Source of the DNA: Sedimenticola sp. | GTDB lineage: Bacteria > Pseudomonadota > Gammaproteobacteria > Chromatiales > Chromatiaceae | Direction of reading: 5' to 3' | DNA: 48,722 bases | Assembly (NCBI GenBank): GCA_026985055.1 | Contig: JALSQZ010000125.1 | Coordinates: 1 to 48,722 of the forward strand | Part shown: positions 9,095 through 17,369 of the stretch, one piece after another | Position numbering within the stretch: the first letter of the stretch is position 1 | Layout of the letters: every line of letters starts with the position of its first letter | Notes under the pieces: generated by a model | What the model was told of the DNA's origin: nothing | What the model saw: only the letters and a program-made list of their open reading frames with translations | Database searches by the model: none | Made by a program: the position numbers and the translations under genes

Positions 9095-9247
9095 GGGCGT
9101 CTCGAAAAATCGAGAAGCCCGAGTGGGACAGGGATGTCCCACCATTTTCAATCACCACGAGTGATTGAAAATGTGAGCAAAGAGAAAATCGCATTTTCTC
9201 TTTGCGACGAGAAAAATTCCAAGGATGGAATTTTTCGAGGTTCCCAT
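9095..9247. repeat. Block of five consecutive hairpins (family 2)
   Basis: Five inverted repeats follow each other with few spare bases: 9095-9120 (GGGCGTCTCGA.../...GAAGCCC), 9123-9142 (GTGGGACA/TGTCCCAC, perfect 8 bp), 9144-9172 (ATTTTCAATCAC/GTGATTGAAAAT, perfect 12 bp), 9177-9205 (GCAAAGAGAAAAT/ATTTTCTCTTTGC, perfect 13 bp) and about 9208-9239 (GAAAAATTCC/GGAATTTTTC). The outer ends also match each other inverted (CTCGAAAAAT at 9101, ATTTTTCGAG at 9230). The block occupies most of the 358-base gap between the divergent yggS and pilT. The remaining 120 bases before pilT must hold its promoter, but no strong one is obvious. Confidence 0.85.
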
Positions 9248-9373
9248 AAAGATGGATCATCGTGACGGCTGTGATACAGCTCACTGTGGTCAGTGATTAC
9301 AAGGGGGGCGAAGTTCGCGGATCTGCGGCTCATGCAGCCGGCCGGCTTCTTCCCGGGGTATTGAGAGGGAAAC

Positions 9374-10411
9374 ATGGATATTACAGAGCTTCTTGCCTTC
9401 AGCGTAAAACACAACGCTTCGGATCTGCACCTGTCCGCAGGACTGCCACCCATGATCCGTGTCGATGGCGATATCCGGCGCATCAATGTGCCGGCGCTGG
9501 ATCACAAGACCGTGCACTCGCTGGTGTACGACATCATGAATGACAAGCAGCGCCGGGACTACGAAGAATTCATGGAAGTGGATTTTTCCTTCGAGATTCC
9601 GGGGCTGGCGCGTTTCAGGGTGAATGCCTTCAATCAGGATCGCGGCGCGGCGGCGGTGTTCCGGACCATTCCTTCCAAGGTGCTGACGCTGGATGATCTG
9701 GGTTGTCCCGCCACCTTCAAAACCATATGTGAGGCGCCCCGGGGTATCGTGCTCGTAACCGGCCCCACGGGTTCGGGAAAATCAACCACCCTGGCTGCAA
9801 TGATCGACTATATCAACGACAATGAATACGGCCATGTGCTCACCATAGAAGATCCCATCGAATTCGTACACCAGAGCAAGAAGTGTCTGATCAACCAGCG
9901 GGAAGTGCATCGTGACACCCTGGGCTTTTCCGAAGCCTTGCGTTCCGCCCTGCGGGAAGACCCGGACATCATTCTGGTAGGCGAATTGCGTGATCTGGAA
10001 ACCATTCGTCTTGCCCTGACCGCTGCCGAAACCGGCCATCTGGTTTTCGGTACCCTGCACACCAGTTCTGCGGCCAAGACCATCGACCGTGTCGTGGATG
10101 TATTCCCTGCCGGTGAGAAATCCATGGTGCGCTCCATGCTCTCTGAATCCCTGCGTGCGGTCATTGCCCAGACCCTGCTGAAGAAGGTGGGCGGCGGACG
10201 CACCGCGGCCTGGGAAATCATGATTGGCACGCCGGCAATCCGCAACCTGATCCGCGAGGACAAGGTGGCGCAGATGTATTCCGCAATCCAGACCGGCCAG
10301 GCAGTGGGCATGCAGACCCTGGATCAGCACCTCAAGGAACTGTTGCAGCGAGGCCTGATCACGCGTCAGGACGCTCGCGCCCGGGCTCAGAACAAGGAAG
10401 CCTTTACCTGA
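9374..10411 (+). CDS. pilT: Type IV pilus retraction ATPase PilT
   Basis: Hexameric cytosolic ATPase that depolymerises the pilus to drive twitching motility. The 345 residues have an N-terminal PAS-like part, Walker A GPTGSGKST near residue 135, the Asp-box region, the Walker B stretch IILVGELRDLETIRLALTAA (marker only), the His box HLVFGTLHTSSA, and the PilT-specific C-terminal AIRNLIRE motif. A GAGAGG ribosome site precedes the ATG. It is followed 41 bases later by pilU, as in other gammaproteobacteria. Confidence 0.97.
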   Translation: MDITELLAFSVKHNASDLHLSAGLPPMIRVDGDIRRINVPALDHKTVHSLVYDIMNDKQRRDYEEFMEVDFSFEIPGLARFRVNAFNQDRGAAAVFRTIPSKVLTLDDLGCPATFKTICEAPRGIVLVTGPTGSGKSTTLAAMIDYINDNEYGHVLTIEDPIEFVHQSKKCLINQREVHRDTLGFSEALRSALREDPDIILVGELRDLETIRLALTAAETGHLVFGTLHTSSAAKTIDRVVDVFPAGEKSMVRSMLSESLRAVIAQTLLKKVGGGRTAAWEIMIGTPAIRNLIREDKVAQMYSAIQTGQAVGMQTLDQHLKELLQRGLITRQDARARAQNKEAFT

Positions 10412-10452
10412 TCATGATTTGCATGACAGACGAATTACACCGAGGTTAGTAC

Positions 10453-11571
10453 ATGGATTTCAATGATATTCTCCGCCTGATGGCGGACAAGAAAGCGTCC
10501 GACCTGTTCATTACCGTGGGCCGCCCACCCTGTATCAAGGTGGATGGCCACATCAAGCCTGTGGCCAAGACAGCGCTGACGGCAGATCAGAGCCGCGAAC
10601 TTGCCTATGGGCTGATGTCGCCGGAGCAAAGGGAAGAATTTCGTCACACCAAGGAGTGCAACTTTGGGGTCAGCGCACCAGGCATTGGCCGCTTCCGGGT
10701 CAGCGCCTTCGTGCAGCGGGATGCGGTGGCCATGGTGTTGCGCCGCATCGAAACCAGTATTCCCAGTTTCGAGGATCTCAAGCTGCCGCCCATCATCAAG
10801 CAACTGGCCATGGTCAAGCGTGGCCTGATCGTATTCGTCGGTGCCACCGGAACAGGTAAGTCGACCTCGCTGGCCGCCATGCTCGGATATCGCAACCGCA
10901 AGAGCGACGGACATATCATCTGTATCGAAGACCCCATAGAATTTCTGCATCAGCATGAGGGCTGTATCGTCGCCCAGCGCGAAGTGGGGATCGATACGGA
11001 ATCCTACGAAGTGGCGCTCAAGAATACCCTGCGTCAGGCGCCGGATGTGATCCTCATCGGTGAGATCCGTACCAGGGAAGTCATGGAGCACGCCCTGACC
11101 TTTGCCGAGACCGGCCATCTGGTGCTCACCACCCTGCACGCCAACAACGCCAACCAGGCGCTGGAGCGCATCCTTCACTTCTTCCCCGAGGAACGCAAGG
11201 AACAGGCGCTGATGGATCTGTCCCTGAACCTCAAGGGAATCCTGGCCCAGCAACTCATTCCCCGGGCGGACGGGGTGGGGCGGCGGGCAGCCATAGAAGT
11301 ACTGCTGAATACCCCCCTGGCTTCCGACCTGATCCTCAAGGGCAAGATCCACGAGCTCAAGGAGCTGATGAAGCGCTCCCGTGAACACGGCATGATTACC
11401 TTCGACCAGGCCTTGTATGAACTTTATCTGGAAGGGGAGATCAGCGAAGCGGATGCCCTCAAGCATGCGGATTCGGCCAACGAAGTGCGCCTGATGATCA
11501 AGCTCGGAGACAATACGCCAGGCTCCCGGGCCAGGGATCTGGATGCGGCGATGCTGGTGGACGATTACTGA
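10453..11571 (+). CDS. pilU: PilT-like ATPase PilU
   Basis: Paralogue of PilT that assists pilus retraction. The 372 residues show Walker A GATGTGKST, the Walker B region ILIGEIRTREVMEHAL and the His box HLVLTTLHANNA. The AIRNLIRE motif of PilT is absent and the C-terminus is longer, both usual for PilU. GAGG precedes the ATG by about nine bases. The gene ends five bases before a block of seven hairpins and is convergent with pyrK. Confidence 0.95.
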   Translation: MDFNDILRLMADKKASDLFITVGRPPCIKVDGHIKPVAKTALTADQSRELAYGLMSPEQREEFRHTKECNFGVSAPGIGRFRVSAFVQRDAVAMVLRRIETSIPSFEDLKLPPIIKQLAMVKRGLIVFVGATGTGKSTSLAAMLGYRNRKSDGHIICIEDPIEFLHQHEGCIVAQREVGIDTESYEVALKNTLRQAPDVILIGEIRTREVMEHALTFAETGHLVLTTLHANNANQALERILHFFPEERKEQALMDLSLNLKGILAQQLIPRADGVGRRAAIEVLLNTPLASDLILKGKIHELKELMKRSREHGMITFDQALYELYLEGEISEADALKHADSANEVRLMIKLGDNTPGSRARDLDAAMLVDDY

Positions 11572-11575
11572 TTCC

Positions 11576-11809
11576 TTAACAGGATGTTGAAAAAGTCCTT
11601 CCCTGGACTTTTTCAACCCCGGAACCGGAAAATGCGATTTCCCGGTTCCTTCATTTTCAATGGCTTACAGCTATTGAAAATGGCGGTATATCCTTATACC
11701 GCACACAGGATGTCGAAAAACTGCGTTTTTCAACACCCTGTTAACCCGCATATTTCACCAGAACGCGCAAAATGCGGGTTAACCCCCGGCTTTCGGTGGA
11801 AAGCCGGGG
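11576..11809. repeat. Block of seven consecutive hairpins (family 1)
   Basis: Fills the gap between pilU and pyrK almost base for base. Hairpins: 11587-11616 (TTGAAAAAGTCC/GGACTTTTTCAA, 12 bp), about 11621-11649 (GGAACCGG/CCGGTTCC), 11652-11682 (CATTTTCAAT/ATTGAAAATG), 11683-11702 (GCGGTATA/TATACCGC), about 11706-11740 (CAGGATGTCGAAAAAC against its inverse), 11741-11782 (TTAACCCGCAT/ATGCGGGTTAA, 11 bp) and 11784-11809 (CCCCGGCTTTC/GAAAGCCGGGG, 11 bp). The outer arms TTAACAGGATGTTGAAAAA (from 11576) and the inverse ending TTAA at 11744 enclose the first five, like terminal inverted repeats. Related copies lie at 4357, 6561 and 34344. Confidence 0.88.
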
Positions 11810-11812
11810 TTG

Positions 11813-12679
11813 TCAGAACACCTGGTAACCGTCGAACACTGGCCCATCGACGCAGACGCGCTGCATGGTGGCGCCGTTTTCCGTCTGCACTTCCACTGCG
11901 CAGCCAGCGCATCCGCCTACGCCACAGGCCATGAACTCCTCGAGGGAAACCTGAACCGGCAGATCGAATTCCCGGGCCAGTTGTACCACGGCATCCAGCA
12001 TGGGATGAGGCCCGCAGGCCAAAATTTCCACTTCCTTTCTTGCGCTATCGTCCAGGGATTGCAGCCAGTGGCGGGCCAGATCGGTGACGTAACCCCGATG
12101 CACGCCGGGCATGTCCTGACCGGAAGTCAGGCGGCAGGCGATGCCCCAGTCATCCAGCAGAGGCAGGGTCGCCATGATCCCTTCTGGCATGCCCGGCAGC
12201 ATGATTTGCGACGGGCGGGGGTTGAAGGGAAAGGGCACTTCCGAGCCCAGAATCACCAGGGGCTGGTGATTACCGCGCTGGTGCAGGCGTTCGGCGGCAA
12301 ACAGCATGGGAGGCATGCCCACGCCACCGCCAACAAGCAGGGGGCGTTTTCGGCGAACCCGGAAGGGCTTGCCTATGGGGCCCAGATTGCTCAGGGTTTC
12401 GCCGGGTTTTCGTTGCGCCAGCAATGCGGTGCCTTCTCCAACTTTTTTGTAGAGCAGATCGATCCAGCCGTCACGGGGATCCGCACGCATGATGGAAATG
12501 GGACGGCGCATGGGGCGCTGGGGGTCCACCCTCAGATGTACGAACTGGCCAGGCATGGCGCTGGCGGCACAGCGGGGCGCATGCAGACGCAGAATGAACT
12601 GGTTGCCGGCACAGGTTTCATGGCTGAGTATTCTGGCGTCTTCGACGAAAATGCTGCCGCGTTGCTGCGGGTGTTTCAT
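11813..12679 (-). CDS. pyrK: PyrK-like dihydroorotate dehydrogenase electron-transfer subunit
   Basis: Iron-sulfur flavoprotein of 288 residues. The N-terminal half is a ferredoxin-reductase-type FAD domain (MRRPISIM near residue 76), and the middle is an NAD-binding domain (LLVGGGVGMPPMLF). The C-terminus carries a 2Fe-2S cluster motif CX4CX2CX15C at Cys252, 257, 260 and 276. In class 1B dihydroorotate dehydrogenases this subunit passes electrons from dihydroorotate to NAD. No pyrD partner is in the window, and most gammaproteobacteria use a membrane PyrD that needs no PyrK, so its partner is an open question. Overlaps pyrC' by four bases. Confidence 0.88.
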   Translation of the reverse strand: MKHPQQRGSIFVEDARILSHETCAGNQFILRLHAPRCAASAMPGQFVHLRVDPQRPMRRPISIMRADPRDGWIDLLYKKVGEGTALLAQRKPGETLSNLGPIGKPFRVRRKRPLLVGGGVGMPPMLFAAERLHQRGNHQPLVILGSEVPFPFNPRPSQIMLPGMPEGIMATLPLLDDWGIACRLTSGQDMPGVHRGYVTDLARHWLQSLDDSARKEVEILACGPHPMLDAVVQLAREFDLPVQVSLEEFMACGVGGCAGCAVEVQTENGATMQRVCVDGPVFDGYQVF

Positions 12680-13959
12680 GAGTCCTTGCTCCAGGTGATT
12701 CGGCCTTCAAAAAGAGTATGGGTGACCTGTCCGCGGAATTCCCAGCCGCTGAAAGGCGTGTTTTTCCCCTGGCTGGCCATTTCCCCGGGCCTGAGTTCCC
12801 ATATGGCTTCAGGATCGAAGATGCAGATATCCGCACTGCGCCCGGGGTCCAAGCGTCCCAGTGGCAGATCCAGAACCCGGGCGGGACCGGCGCTGAGGGC
12901 GGCGATGGCTGTGGCCAGATCGAGCACGCCTTCTTCCACCAGTTTCAGGCTCAGGGGCAGCAGGGTCTCGAGACCGGAGATGCCGGGCGCGGTAAGCGGG
13001 AAGGGTTCGGTCTTGGCATCGGCTTCATGGGGCTGATGATCGGAGCAGATGACCTGAATGTCTCCTTCGCTCACGGCCTTGCGCAGTCTGTCGCGGTCGC
13101 TCTGGGTGCGCAGGGGCGGATCCACATGACATGCGGCATTGAAGCCATCCACATCCGTATCCATGAGGAACAGCTGGTGAATCGCGACGCCGGCGCTGAT
13201 TCGGGCGCCGTCCTGGCGGGCCTGGCGGATCATCTCGATGGCGCGCCCGGTGGACAGGGTGTGAAAATGACTGCGGCAGCCGGTATGTTCGGTCAGTGCC
13301 AGATCCCGGGCCACCGCCACGGTTTCCGCCGCAGCGGGGATGCCGGGCAAGCCCAGGCGGCTGGCTACCGCGCCTTCGTGCATGCAACCGCCAGCCTTGA
13401 GATGGGGGTCTTCACTGCATAGCAGCACCGGCAGGTCGAAAGTGCTGGCGTATTCCAGGGCATGGCGGCTGACCAGGGTGTTGGCCATGCGCCGCCGGGT
13501 ATTGCTCACGGCCACGCAACCGGCCTGTTTCAGGGCGCTCATTTCTGCCAACTGCTCGCCTTCCAGGGATTGCGTGAGGGCGCCTATGGCAAGCACCCGG
13601 GCAGTGCCGCAGGCCTTTGCCCGGCGGCGTATCAGCTCCCACACGGCAGGCGTGTCGATAACCGGCAGGGTATCTGGCATGCAGATCAGGGTGGTGATCC
13701 CGCCTTTGGCGGCGGCTCGCGCCTCGCTGCAGATGGTGCCTTTGTGCTCCTGTCCCGGCTCGCGCAGATGTACGCCCAGATCGATGATGCCCGGGCAGAC
13801 AACCTTGCCGGTTGCGTCGATGACCTGATTCGGAGAAAAACCTTTTGGTGGGGCGCCCACGGCCAGCACCTTGCCGTCCTGCAACCACAGATCCAGGGTT
13901 TCATCGATGTCGTTGGCCGGGTCGATGAGACGACCGCCCTGGATATGGATGCTGCTCAT
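12676..13959 (-). CDS. pyrC': Dihydroorotase-like protein, probably non-catalytic (PyrC')
   Basis: A 427-residue class I dihydroorotase homologue that has lost most metal ligands. The usual DxHxHxR motif reads [10 protein letters not shown] (Gly62 for the first His), the SDDG Asp is Asn153 (SNTR), the HCED His is Cys181 (LCSED) and the HxST His is Thr234 (FHTLST). The late SDHQPH motif keeps its Asp307. Similar dead PyrC' proteins (PyrX) are known in Pseudomonas, where they are needed to assemble the aspartate transcarbamoylase dodecamer with PyrB. The overlap with pyrB fits that role. A true dihydroorotase should be encoded elsewhere. Confidence 0.9.
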   Translation of the reverse strand: MSSIHIQGGRLIDPANDIDETLDLWLQDGKVLAVGAPPKGFSPNQVIDATGKVVCPGIIDLGVHLREPGQEHKGTICSEARAAAKGGITTLICMPDTLPVIDTPAVWELIRRRAKACGTARVLAIGALTQSLEGEQLAEMSALKQAGCVAVSNTRRRMANTLVSRHALEYASTFDLPVLLCSEDPHLKAGGCMHEGAVASRLGLPGIPAAAETVAVARDLALTEHTGCRSHFHTLSTGRAIEMIRQARQDGARISAGVAIHQLFLMDTDVDGFNAACHVDPPLRTQSDRDRLRKAVSEGDIQVICSDHQPHEADAKTEPFPLTAPGISGLETLLPLSLKLVEEGVLDLATAIAALSAGPARVLDLPLGRLDPGRSADICIFDPEAIWELRPGEMASQGKNTPFSGWEFRGQVTHTLFEGRITWSKDS

Positions 13960-14930
13960 GTCTGTTGCTCCCCGGCGCCGCCACCCAGGGCCATGGACAT
14001 GACCGCCATGCGCACCGCGATACCGTAACTCACCTGTTGCAGGATCACCGACTGGGGGCCATCGGCGACTTCGGATGCGATTTCCACGCCACGATTGATG
14101 GGCCCCGGGTGCATGACGATGGCGTCTGGCCTGGCGCGTTTCAGGCGCTCGCCGGTGAGACCGTACAATTGAAAGTATTCGTGTTCCGAGGGTAGCAGGG
14201 CGTTGTCCATGCGTTCCTTTTGCAGGCGCAGCATGATGACCACATCGACATCTTCCAGTCCCTGATCCAGATCATGATAGACATGCACGCCCAGGGAGCG
14301 TACGTCCGCGGGCAGCAGGGTGCGCGGAGCGATGACTCTGACTTCGGTGACGCCGAGAATGTTCAGGGCCATGATTTGCGAACGCGCCACACGCGAATGC
14401 TGGATATCGCCGACGATGGCCACTCGCAGGGGAGTGAAATCCCCCTTGTGGCGGCGGATGGTGAACATGTCCAGCATGGCCTGGGTGGGATGGGCATGGC
14501 GGCCGTCGCCGGCGTTTATCACACTCACTCCGGGTGCGGCGTGGCGGGCGATGAAATGGGCTGCGCCGGAGGCGGAATGGCGTACCACGAACATGTCTGA
14601 GTGCATGGCCTCGATGTTGCGCAAGGTGTCCAGCAGGGTTTCCCCCTTGGCGGTTGCCGAAACATTGACATTGAAGTTGATGACGTCTGCGGACAGCAGT
14701 TTGGCCGCCAGTTCGAAGGTGGTGCGGGTGCGGGTGCTGTTCTCGAAGAACAGATTGGTGATGATCTTGCCGCGCAGCAGGGGCACTTTCTTTACCTGGC
14801 GGCCGGGCAGCATGGCAAAGGATTCTGCGGTATCCAGGATCCGTTCCAGCTGTTCCCGGCGGAAACCCTCGATGCTGAGGAAATGGCGCAGCCGGCCCTG
14901 GGCGTCTGTTTGCTCTATCTGAGCGTTCAT
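13956..14930 (-). CDS. pyrB: Aspartate carbamoyltransferase catalytic chain
   Basis: Condenses carbamoyl phosphate and aspartate, the committed step of pyrimidine synthesis. The 324 residues contain the carbamoyl phosphate site [12 protein letters not shown], the mobile-loop segment [12 protein letters not shown], the middle [12 protein letters not shown] and the C-terminal [12 protein letters not shown]. An N-terminal extension before the catalytic core ([16 protein letters not shown]) is longer than in E. coli and resembles the Pseudomonas type that associates with PyrC'. Four-base overlaps with pyrR and pyrC' indicate coupled translation. Confidence 0.97.
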   Translation of the reverse strand: MNAQIEQTDAQGRLRHFLSIEGFRREQLERILDTAESFAMLPGRQVKKVPLLRGKIITNLFFENSTRTRTTFELAAKLLSADVINFNVNVSATAKGETLLDTLRNIEAMHSDMFVVRHSASGAAHFIARHAAPGVSVINAGDGRHAHPTQAMLDMFTIRRHKGDFTPLRVAIVGDIQHSRVARSQIMALNILGVTEVRVIAPRTLLPADVRSLGVHVYHDLDQGLEDVDVVIMLRLQKERMDNALLPSEHEYFQLYGLTGERLKRARPDAIVMHPGPINRGVEIASEVADGPQSVILQQVSYGIAVRMAVMSMALGGGAGEQQT

Positions 14931-15466
14931 GTGTTTCCCCGGCTTTGCGCATGGCGGCTGATTTCCAGCACCAGCGGATCCGGTCCCTTGAGGCGGATGT
15001 GCTCATCGTCTCCCAGGGGAGGCTCCAGCCCCATGATGTCCGGTTGAATGGGCAGCTCCCGGCCGCTGCGTTCGATGAGAGTAACCAGGGTAATGGAAGC
15101 GGGACGGCCAAAATCGAAGATCTCGTTCATGGCGGCGCGGATGGTGCGTCCCGACTGGATCACATCGTCCACCAGAATGATGTGCCGGTTTTCTACCTCG
15201 AAGGCGATCTGTGAAGGCTTGACCTGGGGGTTCATGCCGATGCGGGTAAAGTCATCCCGGTAGAAGCTGATATCCAGTTGTCCCAGCGGAGCCTGGATAT
15301 TCAGAAGTTCATGCAGATGCCGGGCAATCCAGACCCCGCCGGTATGAATGCCTATCATGGCCGGGTCGGGGATATTTCCTTCCCGAAGATGCTTTTCGCA
15401 CAGACGAGCCATGCCCTGGATGATGTCCAGAATGGCGTCCTGCTGCATGAAGATGCGTTTGCTCAT
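14927..15466 (-). CDS. pyrR: PyrR family regulator / uracil phosphoribosyltransferase
   Basis: A 179-residue phosphoribosyltransferase-fold protein. The PRPP motif is [21 protein letters not shown] (marker; core DDVIQSGRT), and [11 protein letters not shown] and [17 protein letters not shown] are typical of PyrR. In Gram-positives PyrR binds pyr mRNA to cause attenuation; in Pseudomonas the linked PyrR affects pyr gene expression. I see no PyrR-type attenuator in this operon, since the genes overlap. The ATG at 15466 overlaps the ruvX stop; the open frame upstream to 15559 is a ruvX shadow. Confidence 0.93.
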   Translation of the reverse strand: MSKRIFMQQDAILDIIQGMARLCEKHLREGNIPDPAMIGIHTGGVWIARHLHELLNIQAPLGQLDISFYRDDFTRIGMNPQVKPSQIAFEVENRHIILVDDVIQSGRTIRAAMNEIFDFGRPASITLVTLIERSGRELPIQPDIMGLEPPLGDDEHIRLKGPDPLVLEISRHAQSRGNT

Positions 15467-15867
15467 GTGCTGCTGAACCAGGTTTCGAGGATGAGTTTCG
15501 CCGCCATGGAATCGATGCGAGTGACATCCCGGGTGGCGATGCCGCCGATACGGCTCCATGCTTCACGGGATGTTAGCCTTTCATCCGCCAGGTGTACAGG
15601 CAGATGAAAACGGCCCTCCAGCTGGCGGGCAAATTTTCGTGCGGCCCGGGTCATGGGGGTTTCGTCTTCGTCGGGACCGATGGGCAGGCCAACCACCAGC
15701 GCCTGTGGGCGCCATTCCTCGACAAGTTGCAGAATACTGTCCCAGTCGGGTTTGCCGTTGACCCTCCCCAGTACTGCAAGCGGATTGGCCGTGCCGGTAA
15801 GTGTCTGACCTACGGCGACGCCTATCTTGTGCGTGCCATAGTCGAAGCCCAGCAGGGTTTCAGGCAT
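15463..15867 (-). CDS. ruvX: RuvX/YqgF RNase H-like nuclease
   Basis: A 134-residue RNase H-fold protein: GFDYGTHKIGVAVG at the start with the first catalytic Asp, VVGLPIGPDEDETPM in the middle, and ADERLTSREA near the end. The family was proposed as a Holliday junction resolvase and is also implicated in 16S rRNA 5' end processing. Overlaps algH by eight bases and pyrR by four, the same order as in Pseudomonas. Confidence 0.94.
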   Translation of the reverse strand: MPETLLGFDYGTHKIGVAVGQTLTGTANPLAVLGRVNGKPDWDSILQLVEEWRPQALVVGLPIGPDEDETPMTRAARKFARQLEGRFHLPVHLADERLTSREAWSRIGGIATRDVTRIDSMAAKLILETWFSST

Positions 15868-16423
15868 GGCCGCCGATATTGCTGATGAGGTTCAGATCCA
15901 CGCCGGCCAGCTTTGCGGCGGCTTCCCAGCGTTTTTCCACCGGGGTGTGAAAAATGATTTCCCGGGAGGCTGGGCTGAACAGCCAGCTGTCCTGTTGCAG
16001 TTCCTGTTCCAGTTGCCCCGGCCCCCATCCGGCATAACCCAGAGCGATGAACAGTTCTTCCGGGCCTTCTCCCCGGGCCAGTGCTTGCAGCAGGTCGCGT
16101 GAGGTAGTGACGGCAATGTCATCGCGAATTACAAGGGTGGAGTCCCAGCGTTTGGCCGGGGAGTGCAGCAGAAAGCCGCGATCTTCCTGTACCGGGCCAC
16201 CAATGTGTACAGGCATGCTGGCAGGCGTTGCAGCGCTCTGCTCGATATTCATGTGATGCAGAATATCCGTCAGTTCCAGGTCGCAGGGGCGGTTGATGAC
16301 GATCCCCATGGCGCCTTCCTGGTTGTGTTCGCAGATATAGGTGACGGTACGGGAAAAGTTGGGATCCTGCAGAACCGGCAGCGCGATGAGAAAATGATCG
16401 GTGAGGGAGGTGGCTTCGCTCAT
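15860..16423 (-). CDS. algH: AlgH/YqgE family protein (DUF179)
   Basis: A 187-residue cytosolic protein of the YqgE/AlgH family. The motifs are LTDHFLIALP, FSRTVTYICEHNQEGAMGIVINRP (marker; core EGAMGIVINRP), VHIGGPVQEDRGFLLH and FIALGYAGWGPGQLEQEL. It has been linked to alginate regulation in Pseudomonas, with no known enzyme activity. The ATG at 16423 fits the family N-terminus (MSEATSLTDHF). It has no ribosome-binding site, but a TATAAT lies ten bases before it. The frame runs upstream to 16687 without homology. Confidence 0.93.
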   Translation of the reverse strand: MSEATSLTDHFLIALPVLQDPNFSRTVTYICEHNQEGAMGIVINRPCDLELTDILHHMNIEQSAATPASMPVHIGGPVQEDRGFLLHSPAKRWDSTLVIRDDIAVTTSRDLLQALARGEGPEELFIALGYAGWGPGQLEQELQQDSWLFSPASREIIFHTPVEKRWEAAAKLAGVDLNLISNIGGHA

Positions 16424-16433
16424 GGCGGGAGGT

Positions 16434-16439
16434 ATTATA
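16434..16439 (-). promoter_or_regulatory. TATAAT -10 box just upstream of algH
   Basis: On the minus strand a perfect TATAAT ends ten bases before the algH ATG, in the only sizeable gap (64 bases) inside the gshB-to-pyrK gene string. The -35 candidate TGGCAA at 18 bases is poor. If used, the message would start within a few bases of the ATG. It may be an internal promoter for algH-ruvX-pyrRBC'K. Confidence 0.4.
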
Positions 16440-16487
16440 CCAGTCTCGCCGAAAGCCTTGCCAGCCACTGTGTCAATGAGGATCTGC

Positions 16488-17369
16488 CTACTTTCCGGAA
16501 AACAGCCGGTTGGAACTGAGGAACTGCCAGGTGCGGGTGATGTCCAGAATGTCCACTTCCTTGCGAATCTCTTCCGGGAAAGGGGCGAAAGGAGCGGCCA
16601 GTCGGACAATACGCACCGCGGCGTCGTCGAGGATCTTGTGGCCGGATGAGCGCACCACCCGGATCTGTTGTACCGAGCCGTCGGCACGCAGGGCTACATG
16701 CAGCAGCAGATCGCCATAGAGCTTCTTGCGCTTGGCTTCATCGGGATAGTTGAGGTTTCCGATCCGCTCTACCTTTTGCCGCCAGGCCTGCAGGTAAGCT
16801 GCGTAGCGGTATTCCTTGGTGCTTGCATTGATGGCCTTGTGCCGGGGGCGCTGGGAGGCATATTGACTGTTCCGGTCCAGTTCCGCCGTGAGACGGGCGA
16901 TCTCCTGGCGGGTGCTGGAAAGCAGCTGGCTCATGTCCGGTTTCTTTCGCGCCTTGATCGGTGCTGTTTTTTCCGGCTTCACTTTCTGCGTGGCGGGACT
17001 GCGGGTGGTTACGACCTTGGGCTGCTTGCGCGCCTGTGGCGCTTTCACGCCGCTGCGAATGCGTTCTTCGGCGGCTTTGCGGCTTTTCTTCAGAGCCGGC
17101 AGTGTCGGTTCGGCATTGGGACGGGACTGCCCCTTGATGTCGGTGCCGCCTTCCTGGTTCTGCTGGGCGAGCAGATCGGCCTGTTCCGGTTTCGGCTGGG
17201 TTTTTTTGGGGGGCACCAGAATCACATCCAGGCTGGGCTGGGTGAGTTGGGGTTGCGGGTCGGGCATATGGAAAGTGACCCCCAGAATGAAAAGGGCGTG
17301 CAGAATGACCGCGATCACGGTCATGGTGATCAAGGCTTCATTACGGGGTTGTCGATAGGCGATGCTCAT
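16488..17369 (-). CDS. TonB-family energy transducer
   Basis: A 293-residue protein with one N-terminal membrane helix (about residues 13-34), a long Pro/Lys-rich periplasmic spacer (residues about 50-160) and a C-terminal TonB domain beginning near LNYPDEAKRKKLYGDLLLHVALRADG (marker; core NYPDEAKRK and GSVQQIRVVRSSGHK). TonB couples the proton motive force to outer-membrane receptors. No exbB/exbD is adjacent. The place between gshB and algH matches P. aeruginosa tonB3, which is reported to be needed for twitching and pilus assembly. A pilus-related role is therefore likely but inferred from position. Confidence 0.92.
   Translation of the reverse strand: MSIAYRQPRNEALITMTVIAVILHALFILGVTFHMPDPQPQLTQPSLDVILVPPKKTQPKPEQADLLAQQNQEGGTDIKGQSRPNAEPTLPALKKSRKAAEERIRSGVKAPQARKQPKVVTTRSPATQKVKPEKTAPIKARKKPDMSQLLSSTRQEIARLTAELDRNSQYASQRPRHKAINASTKEYRYAAYLQAWRQKVERIGNLNYPDEAKRKKLYGDLLLHVALRADGSVQQIRVVRSSGHKILDDAAVRIVRLAAPFAPFPEEIRKEVDILDITRTWQFLSSNRLFSGK

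Noticed and set aside
9095..11809. Hairpin blocks as CRISPR arrays
   Set aside because: Each stem has a different sequence, there is no regular repeat-spacer spacing and no cas gene is in the window.
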